NCBI GenBank assembly: GCA_002279355.1
Contig: NCBV01000023.1
Location: forward strand, 1-43,599
Reading direction: 5' to 3'
Length of the DNA: 43,599 nt
From: Acidiphilium sp. 37-60-79
GTDB lineage: Bacteria > Pseudomonadota > Alphaproteobacteria > Acetobacterales > Acetobacteraceae
Positions 25,085-32,063 of this stretch are shown in pieces. Numbering within the stretch: the first letter of the stretch is position 1; the number at the start of each line of letters is the position of its first letter. The notes beneath the pieces are model-generated. The model was not told the DNA's origin. It saw only the letters and a program-made list of their open reading frames with translations, and did no database searches. The position numbers were made by a program, and so were the translations under genes.

Positions 25085-26425
25085 TCAGTCACCAATGGCC
25101 CGATCCAGCCGGTCGCGCACCCTTGCCGCCCCGATCAGCGGTAGCAGCGCCGCCAGTTCAGGCCCGTGACTATCCCCAGTCAAGACCAGCCTGAGCGGCA
25201 TGAACAGCGCCTTGCCGCGTGCGCCAGTCGCCAAAGAGACCGCCTGGGTCCAGGATTTCCAGACATTTTCATCCCAAGGTTCGGGCGGCAACGCGTCCCG
25301 CGCTGCGGCGAGAATCTCCCGCGCCTCGGCCAAATCCGGCGAATCGATACTGCCTTGCACCACCGTCCACCAATGCCGCGCTTCGGACAGCAGATCGAGA
25401 TTGCCGCGCACTGCCAGCCAGAAATGTTCTCCGGCACCCTCCGGCAGCCGGTCCGCCACCTGCTGATAATCGAGTTGGTGCAGCAATTTGCGATTAAGTG
25501 CGAGCAATTGCTTCGGGTCGAAGCGCGGTGCGCCTCGTGAAAAATCGGCCAAATCAAACGTCGCCGCCAATTCCGCAAGTGTCAACGGCTCGGGGTCCCG
25601 GCGCGAGCCCAGCCGCGCCAAATACCCCGCCAACGCCCCTGGCTCGATCCCATCGCGCCGCAACGTGCGCAGCGAAACACTGCCCGCGCGCTTGGATAAT
25701 TTGTCGCCGTCCGCATCGGAAATCAGCGCCAAATGGGCAAAATCCGGCAGCGCCGCGCGCGGCGCCAGGGCGCGGAACAGATCAATCTGCACCGCTGTAT
25801 TGGTCACATGATCCTCGCCGCGAATAATCCGCGTGACCGCCAAATCGATATCATCCACGACCGAGGTGAAGGTATAAAGCGGTGTGCCATCGGCGCGGAT
25901 CAGCACGGGGTCCGACAAGGTGTTGAGCTTAATCTCGCGCCGTCCCAGCACCAGATCATTCCAGCCAATCGCGCCATCGGACAGCCGGAACCGGAAATAA
26001 GCAACTTTGCCATTCGCCTCCGCCGCCGCGCGTTGCTCGCGTGTGAGCGAGAGCATCGCCCGATCATAAATCGGCGGCAGCTTGCGCTTGATCCGCATCG
26101 CCCGCTTTGCCGCCAACTCCTCCTCAGTCTCGAAGCACGGATACAGCAAGCCTACCGCTTTGAGTTGCTCCGCCGCTTGCCGATAGCGCTCCAGCCGGTC
26201 TGATTGGCGGATTTTTTCATCCCAATCGATGCCAAGCCAGTGTAAATCCTGCTCAATCGCCGCCTCATATTCCGGGCGCGACCGCTCGATATCGGTGTCA
26301 TCGATGCGCAGCAAAAACTGCCCCCCCGGCTCAGCACGGGCAGCCAGGAAATTGACAATGGCCTGGCGCGCATTGCCTGCGTGCAAATAGCCGGTGGGGG
26401 AGGGGGCAAATCGAACTTTAATCAT
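25085..26425 (-). CDS. gltX: Glutamyl-tRNA synthetase
   Basis: A 446-residue class I aminoacyl-tRNA synthetase with the HIGH-type motif HAGN (15-18, in APSPTGYLHAGNAR) and KMSKS-type KLSKR (242-246). The C-terminal helical domain ends with the alphaproteobacterial-looking GKALFMPLRLVLTGDSHGPE region. It charges tRNA-Glu, and may also charge tRNA-Gln if the cell uses the GatCAB route. Many alphaproteobacteria carry two GluRS paralogues, and which one this is cannot be decided here. The ATG at 26425 has an AGGGG site. It is divergent from the MFS gene. Confidence 0.96.
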   Translation of the reverse strand: MIKVRFAPSPTGYLHAGNARQAIVNFLAARAEPGGQFLLRIDDTDIERSRPEYEAAIEQDLHWLGIDWDEKIRQSDRLERYRQAAEQLKAVGLLYPCFETEEELAAKRAMRIKRKLPPIYDRAMLSLTREQRAAAEANGKVAYFRFRLSDGAIGWNDLVLGRREIKLNTLSDPVLIRADGTPLYTFTSVVDDIDLAVTRIIRGEDHVTNTAVQIDLFRALAPRAALPDFAHLALISDADGDKLSKRAGSVSLRTLRRDGIEPGALAGYLARLGSRRDPEPLTLAELAATFDLADFSRGAPRFDPKQLLALNRKLLHQLDYQQVADRLPEGAGEHFWLAVRGNLDLLSEARHWWTVVQGSIDSPDLAEAREILAAARDALPPEPWDENVWKSWTQAVSLATGARGKALFMPLRLVLTGDSHGPELAALLPLIGAARVRDRLDRAIGD

Positions 26426-26530
26426 GCGCCCCTGCTAGCATGGCTTGATTGCACAGCACGAGAGGTGCGCGCAGGCAAAATACGTCCTATATCCTGCCGA
26501 ACCGTCCGGTGAACACTGATTGGAGAGACC

Positions 26531-27772
26531 GTGAGCAGCGCCATCGAAGCCGCCCCGACCGCCGCCATCCAGCCGCCAACACCAACGCCAACGCCTGGGT
26601 CGGCGCCCGCGCGCACCGTCATGCCGGTGCTCATCGGTATCAGCCTATGCCATATGCTGAACGATATGATGCAGGTCTTGCTGCCCGCAATCTATCCTCT
26701 CCTCAAAGGCGGTTTTCACCTCAATTTTGCACAAATCGGCTTGATCACCCTGGTTTATCAAGTCACCGGCTCGCTACTTCAGCCCATGATCGGCCTCTAT
26801 ACCGATGCAAAGCCAGTGCCGTTTTCGCTTCCCGTCGGCATGACCATCACCATGACCGGCATTATCAGCCTAGCGCTCGCCACCAGCTACCCTGAATTGC
26901 TGCTCGGCGCCGGTTTGCTCGGGATCGGCTCGGCCATTTTTCATCCGGAATCTTCACGCATCGCGCGTGCCGCCGCCGGCACACGCTTTGGTTTTGCCCA
27001 ATCGATTTTCCAGGTCGGCGGCAATTTCGGCCAATCGCTCGGCCCGCTGCTCGCGGCATTTTTCATCCTGCCGCGTGGCCGCGAAAGTATGGCGTGGTTC
27101 GCCATTGCCGCCTTGATCGGTATTTCGATCCTCTCGGCCCTCAGCGTCTGGTCGCGTCGTCATGGCCGCGCCAAGCCGCGTGCCCGTGCGGCCACCGGCA
27201 CCAGCCTGTCGCCCGCCGCCGTGCGCCTGACCATTGGCCTATTGATCACGCTGATGATTTCGAAATTCGTCTATCTCGCAAGCTTTAATTCCTATTACAC
27301 GTTTTATTTGATCCATCGTTTCCACGTTTCGATCAAAACCGCGCAAATCGATTTGTTCATTTTCCTCGGTGCCGCCGCCGTGGGCACGCTGATCGGCGGC
27401 CCGATCGGTGATCGCATCGGCCGCCGCGCGGTCATCCGTGCCTCGATCCTCGGCGTGCTGCCCTTCACCCTGGCGCTGCCCTATGTTGGTTTGACCACGA
27501 CCATCCTGCTTAGCGTGCTGATCGGCCTTATTCTCTCGTCAGCCTTCTCGGCCATCGTCGTCTACGCCACCGAACTGATGCCAGGGCGTATCGGCGCGGT
27601 TTCCGGCCTATTTTTCGGCCTCGCCTTCGGCATCGCCGGCGTCGGCGCCGCTGGCCTCGGGGTGATGGCGGATTGGTCGGGCATCAGCTCGGTCTATCAG
27701 CTTTGCGCCTTCCTGCCGTTGCTCGGCTTCGCTGCTTTGTTCCTGCCCGATCTCAGGCGCAAAATCAGTTAA
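26531..27772 (+). CDS. MFS transporter, fosmidomycin-resistance (Fsr) type
   Basis: 413 residues starting at GTG 26531 behind GGAGAG. After a proline/threonine-rich cytoplasmic N-terminus there are about twelve hydrophobic helices. The signatures LCHMLNDMMQVLLPAIYPLLK, FHPESSRIARAA and FQVGGNFGQSLGPL are typical of the Fsr subfamily of the major facilitator superfamily. Members export fosmidomycin and sometimes other compounds by proton antiport. The natural substrate is usually unknown. Fosmidomycin blocks the MEP pathway, whose IspE is encoded 5 kb away, which may be coincidence. Its 3' end overlaps the Nramp gene by 8 bp on the opposite strand. Confidence 0.85.
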   Translation: MSSAIEAAPTAAIQPPTPTPTPGSAPARTVMPVLIGISLCHMLNDMMQVLLPAIYPLLKGGFHLNFAQIGLITLVYQVTGSLLQPMIGLYTDAKPVPFSLPVGMTITMTGIISLALATSYPELLLGAGLLGIGSAIFHPESSRIARAAAGTRFGFAQSIFQVGGNFGQSLGPLLAAFFILPRGRESMAWFAIAALIGISILSALSVWSRRHGRAKPRARAATGTSLSPAAVRLTIGLLITLMISKFVYLASFNSYYTFYLIHRFHVSIKTAQIDLFIFLGAAAVGTLIGGPIGDRIGRRAVIRASILGVLPFTLALPYVGLTTTILLSVLIGLILSSAFSAIVVYATELMPGRIGAVSGLFFGLAFGIAGVGAAGLGVMADWSGISSVYQLCAFLPLLGFAALFLPDLRRKIS

Positions 27773-29099
27773 ACCAACCCGGCGCCACCACAGAGGCGCC
27801 AAACGCCAAGCCGGAGCCAATCAAAAATACCGTTACCCCAATGCCGGCCACATTGCCGAGCACGCCGTTGCGCGCGGAACCCATCAGCGCACGATCATTC
27901 ACCATCACCAGCAAAAACAGCAAAGCCGGCGGCATCGCCAGCGTCGCCACCACATTCACCAGAATCACAATCTCTTCCAGCGGTGCGCCGGGAATCAGCG
28001 TTAACGCGCCGGCCGAGGCTGCCGAGCCAAGCAGCACCGCGTAAAACAACCAACCATCGCGCAGCCGACTATTCAAACTATGCGCATGGCCAATCACCTC
28101 GCCAAACGCATAAGCCGAGGCGGTGGCAATGGTAATCGCGGCCACCAGCCCTGCCTCAAAAATCCCGATGGCGAATAATGCCGCCCCCAGATGCCCGACA
28201 TAGGGCTCCAACGCCTCGGCAAATTGCGCCGCCTGAAAATTGCCAGCACTAATCCCATGGGCAAATAGCGGTGCGGTCGCCACAATCGCTGCAATCGCAA
28301 TCACCGCCGCCAAGACCGAGCCGATTAAAATATCCAGCCGCACCGAACGCAAATCACGGAGCGTCAGCCCTTTATCGGTCACCGCCCCTTGCTGAAAAAA
28401 CAGCATCCAGGGTGTCACCGTCGCGCCGATATCGGCAATCATCAGCGTCATCGAACTTGGCTTAAACCCTCCCGGTAACGGGCTCCAACTCAGCAGCGCG
28501 TGGCCGATGGCAGGAACACTCGGATGCGCGAGCACAGCCACTGGCAGAAAAATCGCATTGCCCAACGCAAGCCCTAGCGTCATTTGCTCCCAGCGGCGAT
28601 AGCGGGCGGTGGAAATGGCAAATCCCATCACCGCAATCGCCCCGCCCACCGCAATCACCGGGGCTACGCCAAAAAACCCCAACCCAGCGCGAATACCGAT
28701 AAACTCAGTCACCAAGGTCAAAAAATTGCCAGCGACCAGATCAAGCATGGCAAACCCGCCCCAGAACCGGCCGAACCGGGCATAAATCAGCTGCGCATGA
28801 CCCTGCCCGGTCACAAGCCCCACCCGCGCCGCCATCTCCTGCACGACCCAAGCAATCGCAAAGGTCGCTACAACAAAGGGTAGAAAAAACCCAACGCCGA
28901 ATTGCGCGCCAGTCGCCGCATAGGACAACATGCTTGGCGCGTCATTTTCGCCCAGAAACACCAACACGCCCGGCCCGAGCACCAGCATCAACATGCGCAA
29001 GCCAGCCCCGCTTTGGGTCCGCCTTTGCTCGATTGCCCGTCGGTCCTTTGCGCGCTGAATATCCTCTGGGGCAGGAGCCGCTTGTGGCGGCTCACTCAT
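27765..29099 (-). CDS. Nramp-family divalent metal transporter with atypical metal-site motifs
   Basis: 444 residues, about eleven membrane helices. Overall similarity to Nramp/MntH is clear (GPGVLVFLGENDAPSMLSYAATGAQFG in helix 1, IGATVTPWMLFFQQ in helix 6). The two metal-site motifs are changed: helix 1 has DAPS (53-56) instead of DPGN, keeping the aspartate but losing the asparagine. Helix 6 has TPW (229-231) instead of MPH, losing the methionine ligand that favours Mn/Fe over Mg/Ca in studied Nramps. The substrate is therefore uncertain. Mn is suggested by the divergent MntR-like gene, but Mg or broader specificity is possible. The ATG at 29099 overlaps the stop of a small membrane-protein ORF (ATGA), so a longer in-frame start is rejected. 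Confidence 0.85.
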   Translation of the reverse strand: MSEPPQAAPAPEDIQRAKDRRAIEQRRTQSGAGLRMLMLVLGPGVLVFLGENDAPSMLSYAATGAQFGVGFFLPFVVATFAIAWVVQEMAARVGLVTGQGHAQLIYARFGRFWGGFAMLDLVAGNFLTLVTEFIGIRAGLGFFGVAPVIAVGGAIAVMGFAISTARYRRWEQMTLGLALGNAIFLPVAVLAHPSVPAIGHALLSWSPLPGGFKPSSMTLMIADIGATVTPWMLFFQQGAVTDKGLTLRDLRSVRLDILIGSVLAAVIAIAAIVATAPLFAHGISAGNFQAAQFAEALEPYVGHLGAALFAIGIFEAGLVAAITIATASAYAFGEVIGHAHSLNSRLRDGWLFYAVLLGSAASAGALTLIPGAPLEEIVILVNVVATLAMPPALLFLLVMVNDRALMGSARNGVLGNVAGIGVTVFLIGSGLAFGASVVAPGWFN

Positions 29100-29275
29100 C
29101 CTGCGGCCCGATGCAGCACAATCACCACCACCACGAGCATCACCACCACATAAATCCGCAGCGCCCAGAATAGCAGGCTCAACCCGGCCGACAAATTCCG
29201 GCGGGGCCACACGGTCAGGCGCCTGCGCGCAAAAAACTGCGCGTCCTGTTCACTAACCGAGGCGTTCATGTCCAT
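29096..29275 (-). CDS. Small single-helix membrane protein upstream of the Nramp gene
   Basis: A 59-residue ORF starting MDMNASVSEQDAQFF, with an arginine-rich middle (ARRRLTVWPRR) and one strong C-terminal transmembrane helix (about 32-54, with LRIYVVVMLVVVVIVL). Its stop overlaps the Nramp ATG as ATGA, which suggests translational coupling. A good minus-strand promoter ends only a few bases before its ATG, so the mRNA would be nearly leaderless and this ORF would be the first thing translated. I recognise no family. The positive-inside pattern would put the N-terminus in the cytoplasm. It may be an accessory or regulatory subunit of the transporter, or just a coupling ORF. It has no clear Shine-Dalgarno. 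M3 (29269) is an alternative start. Confidence 0.55.
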   Translation of the reverse strand: MDMNASVSEQDAQFFARRRLTVWPRRNLSAGLSLLFWALRIYVVVMLVVVVIVLHRAAG

Positions 29276-29281
29276 GCTGTA

Positions 29282-29310
29282 GAATATAGCCTTGGCTTTA
29301 ATTTGGTCAA
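29282..29310 (-). promoter_or_regulatory. Promoter with MntR-box-like operator for the Nramp operon
   Basis: On the minus strand, TTGACC (29305-29310) and TATATT (29283-29288) are spaced by 16 bases, a strong sigma70-like promoter. Spanning the spacer and -10 is a 22-bp sequence (29282-29303) with half sites around AAAGCC and GGCTATATT. From memory it matches the E. coli mntH MntR box at about 16 of 22 positions. Repressor bound there would block RNA polymerase. The divergent mntR gene supplies the likely repressor. Confidence 0.6.
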
Positions 29311-29345
29311 GGTCGCACGGATCCTGCGTTGGCGTTCCGCCGGTT

Positions 29346-29363
29346 TGGGTGTAGTCACACCCA
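29346..29363. promoter_or_regulatory. Inverted repeat in the mntR 5' region
   Basis: TGGGTGT-AGTC-ACACCCA (7-bp arms, 4-base centre) lies 18 bp before the mntR ATG, just upstream of its GGAG ribosome binding site. It could be an operator or a small mRNA hairpin. It is unlike the MntR-box-like site, so it may respond to something else or have no role. Confidence 0.3.
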
Positions 29364-29381
29364 TCAATCGGAGCGCCCAGC

Positions 29382-29837
29382 ATGACGATATCAAAATTGC
29401 AGGTCGAACCCGCCTTGCCCTCGCCGCCCACCCAGGCCCAGCGTTTCGGCAAGGCGCGCGAAGCGCAAGCCATCGCGCTACTCGAAGATTATGTGGAACT
29501 CATCGCCGATCTGCTGACCGTGCACGGCGAAGCGCGTCCCATCGATATTGCCCGGCGCCTCGGCGTCTCACACCCGACTGCGGTAAAAAGTATCAACCGC
29601 CTGAAGCGCGAGGGCCTCGCCACCGCCCAGCCTTACCGAGGCGTATTTCTCACCGAAGCCGGTCACGCCATGGCCAACCGCGCCCGCGCGCGCCACCGCG
29701 TGGTGGTCCAAGTCCTCGAAGCAATCGGCGTCCCGCCCGAAACCGCCGAATCGGACGCCGAAGGTATCGAACATCACGTATCCGATATTTCGCTCCGCGC
29801 CTTCGCCCGGTTTCTGCGCAGCAATAATGCCGGGTAA
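29382..29837 (+). CDS. mntR: MntR-like DtxR-family metal-responsive regulator
   Basis: 151 residues. The N-terminal winged helix-turn-helix (about 38-90) reads ARPIDIARRLGVSHPTAVKSINRLKREGL. The dimerisation/metal domain includes ARARHRVV and DAEGIEHHVSD, which keep the His and Glu-x2-Glu-His ligand pattern of MntR, and no SH3-like third domain is present. That architecture fits MntR rather than IdeR/DtxR. It is divergent from the Nramp operon and likely represses it when manganese is sufficient. The N-terminal 25 residues are a proline-rich extension. A GGAG site precedes the ATG. Its 3' end is 13 bp from the convergent sulfotransferase. Confidence 0.88.
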   Translation: MTISKLQVEPALPSPPTQAQRFGKAREAQAIALLEDYVELIADLLTVHGEARPIDIARRLGVSHPTAVKSINRLKREGLATAQPYRGVFLTEAGHAMANRARARHRVVVQVLEAIGVPPETAESDAEGIEHHVSDISLRAFARFLRSNNAG

Positions 29838-29850
29838 TCCAACCGGCTGA

Positions 29851-31110
29851 TCACGGCGCCACAAGTCGTCTCGTGCGGGCGGCAAACCGATCGGACAGGC
29901 CACTCGGCGCGTCCCGGCCGTGTCGCTGCACGTTGGCATGTCCCGCCGGAATCGTCCGTAACGCTGCCTCCATCGCCGCGGTCATGGTCAAATCGAGCCG
30001 TGCGCAAACCTGCTCCAATGCCGCAGGCCCGGCCATCAGCGCATCAAACGGCACAATCATCGCCCGCCCACGCCGTCGCTCAGCATAGTCCAGAAACGCC
30101 TCGTACTCTGTGACGGCCTGTTCCATCACCGTGTCCTGCGCAGCATTGCGGCCAAAATACCTGCCGCTGGCCTTGGAAAATCCCCTTGCTGACCGTAACC
30201 AATCGTCGAAATCACGCAACAGGATGATCTCCCTCGCCTCCGCCCAGACCGCCTCGGCCAGACTCGCCATCATGGTGTTGGGCACCAGCTTTTCTGCAAC
30301 GAACCGCACGGTCTGCGGCTCCGACGCTTGCTTAGCGATGATCATCGTCAGTGTTTGGTCGAGCATTGGTGCGATGAATCCCAGTGCATCCTCGGCAAAC
30401 CAGTCAAAAATCTCCGGATAATCATCACGACGCAGAAACGGGTTGGTTGAGGCCAGATACGGCGTATCAATAAATTGCGCGCCATCAAGACCCGCGCTTC
30501 CAGTGCTCGGAGTGACCATCATAGCTAGCACATGCTGGGCATATTGCAGCAATTTGCTTTCATACGGATAGCTGCGCGGTGCGAGCACTGCTGGGTGTGC
30601 CGCCAGCGCGCCCATCAAAGCCGTGCTACCCGACCGCCCCATTGAGGTAACAAAGATCGGCGCCGGACCCGCAACCGGCGCAGCATCATGGCGAATTGTC
30701 AGATCGATCCGCGCCAATGAGATGAAATTTTTCGCCAAAAAACGTGAGTCCTGCGAAAACGCCGCCCACCTGGACGCTGGCACGGCCCCGACCTCAATTG
30801 CTCCGGCATCGCGCAGCCCCAATAGATTAACGAACGCCCGAAATCCTGTCGGCGTGTCGGGCGGGCAATCAAAGGCTGCCGTCACATCGGCGCGCTGATG
30901 TAACCCAACGATCGCCAATGGCGCACGATGCAATAACGGCGCATAAATCACAATAGACTGGGCCGGATCCTCACGATGGAACACCCAGCCCGCCAGTTCC
31001 AAAAAATTGCCCCGCATGTCGCGATTGAGAATCGCGATCTGCGGTGCATCCAAGTGCCATAGCGCTGAACCGTCCGATTTTTTGATCTCAGTAACGCAAA
31101 AAGACACCAT
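29851..31110 (-). CDS. Sulfotransferase with an N-terminal accessory domain
   Basis: 419 residues. The PAPS 5'-phosphosulfate loop PIFVTSMGRSGST (151-163) starts a P-loop sulfotransferase domain, with the 3'-phosphate segment later at LLRDFDDWLRSARGFSK. The first 140 residues are a separate domain with a GWVFHREDPAQSIVIYA... RADVTAAF...TGFRAFV pattern, resembling the small beta-sandwich modules found beside glycan-modifying transferases. It probably sulfates a carbohydrate or a lipid-linked acceptor. The acceptor is unknown and no PAPS-synthesis genes are near. The ATG at 31110 has only a weak ribosome binding site. It follows the SDR gene by 74 bp on the same strand. Confidence 0.78.
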   Translation of the reverse strand: MVSFCVTEIKKSDGSALWHLDAPQIAILNRDMRGNFLELAGWVFHREDPAQSIVIYAPLLHRAPLAIVGLHQRADVTAAFDCPPDTPTGFRAFVNLLGLRDAGAIEVGAVPASRWAAFSQDSRFLAKNFISLARIDLTIRHDAAPVAGPAPIFVTSMGRSGSTALMGALAAHPAVLAPRSYPYESKLLQYAQHVLAMMVTPSTGSAGLDGAQFIDTPYLASTNPFLRRDDYPEIFDWFAEDALGFIAPMLDQTLTMIIAKQASEPQTVRFVAEKLVPNTMMASLAEAVWAEAREIILLRDFDDWLRSARGFSKASGRYFGRNAAQDTVMEQAVTEYEAFLDYAERRRGRAMIVPFDALMAGPAALEQVCARLDLTMTAAMEAALRTIPAGHANVQRHGRDAPSGLSDRFAARTRRLVAP

Positions 31111-31184
31111 ATTCTTGCACTAGCAAACCAATCTCACTTATCAGAGCGGAATTACCAATTCGTTACAAAAAAGCTGTCGATCGG

Positions 31185-31964
31185 CTAGACCACCATCGTC
31201 CCGCCATCCACCGCGAGGATCTGCCCGGTGATATGGCCCGAGGCCGCCGTGCAAAACAGCAAGGCCGCGCCCTTCAAATCGGCGTCATTGCCAATTTTGC
31301 CCAGCGGCGTTTTTGCAATCACCTGCTCTTCGAACTGGCTGAGCAACCCTTTGGTCATTTTCGAGGGGAAAAATCCCGGCGCGATCGCATTCACGGTAAT
31401 ATTATGCGGCCCCCATTCCGCCGCCAGCGCGCGCGTCATGTTCACCACCGCCCCTTTCGAGGTGTTGTAGGGGATGGTCCCGGTAATATCCGGATGATGC
31501 CCGCGTAACCCCGCAATCGAGGCGATATTCAAAATCTTTCCGGCTCGCTGCGGGATCATTGAGCGCCGGGCGATTTCCTGGGTCAGGAAAAACAGGCTGG
31601 TGACGTTCAAATTCATCACCCGCGCCCAGGCTTCCGGCGTCACATCGGTCGCGGGCGCACCCCAGGTCGCCCCGGCATTATTCACCAAAACATCGATGGT
31701 GCCGTGCGCATCCAGCACCGCATCGGCCAACGCCTTCGGCCCGTCGCTTTTGCCCAAATCGACCGCATGGGCGGTGGCTTTGACGCCCAGTTTCGCCAAA
31801 TGCGCCACCGCAGCGTCGAGCTCATCGGTCTTGCGGGCGGAAATCGCAATCGTCGCGCCGAATTCGCCCAAGGCTTCGGCAATTTGCAAACCCAACCCGC
31901 GCGATCCGCCGGTGATCAGCACGCGCTTGCCGGTCAAATCAAACAAACTCTTCAAATCAGCCAT
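31185..31964 (-). CDS. SDR-family NAD(P)-dependent oxidoreductase
   Basis: A 259-residue classical short-chain dehydrogenase. It has the cofactor motif TGGSRGLG (18-25), NNAG (95-98), catalytic S149, Y166 and K170 (YNTSK), and the PG motif AIAPGFFPSKMT. The substrate is not defined by sequence. The divergent acyl-CoA ligase suggests a hydroxyacyl-CoA or fatty alcohol step, while gluconate-5-dehydrogenase-like enzymes look similar. The true start is the ATG at 31964 with a GAGGGG site. An open frame running far upstream is only the antisense of the ligase gene. Confidence 0.88.
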   Translation of the reverse strand: MADLKSLFDLTGKRVLITGGSRGLGLQIAEALGEFGATIAISARKTDELDAAVAHLAKLGVKATAHAVDLGKSDGPKALADAVLDAHGTIDVLVNNAGATWGAPATDVTPEAWARVMNLNVTSLFFLTQEIARRSMIPQRAGKILNIASIAGLRGHHPDITGTIPYNTSKGAVVNMTRALAAEWGPHNITVNAIAPGFFPSKMTKGLLSQFEEQVIAKTPLGKIGNDADLKGAALLFCTAASGHITGQILAVDGGTMVV

Positions 31965-31986
31965 TACGTTTCCCCTCATGCTTGGC

Positions 31987-32008
31987 GCGCCAGAGCCAAT
32001 TCTGGCGC
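31987..32008. promoter_or_regulatory. Perfect palindrome in the SDR/acyl-CoA ligase divergent region
   Basis: GCGCCAGA-N6-TCTGGCGC (8-bp perfect arms, 6-bp spacer) lies centrally in the 99-bp gap between the two divergent starts. This is the position and symmetry of an operator for a dimeric regulator, for example a TetR- or GntR-type fatty acid regulator. No regulator gene is adjacent. Confidence 0.4.
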
Positions 32009-32063
32009 AGGATTGACGATTCCGATACGCTCCTATCCAATAGGCCGCAACCGGAGGAACAGC

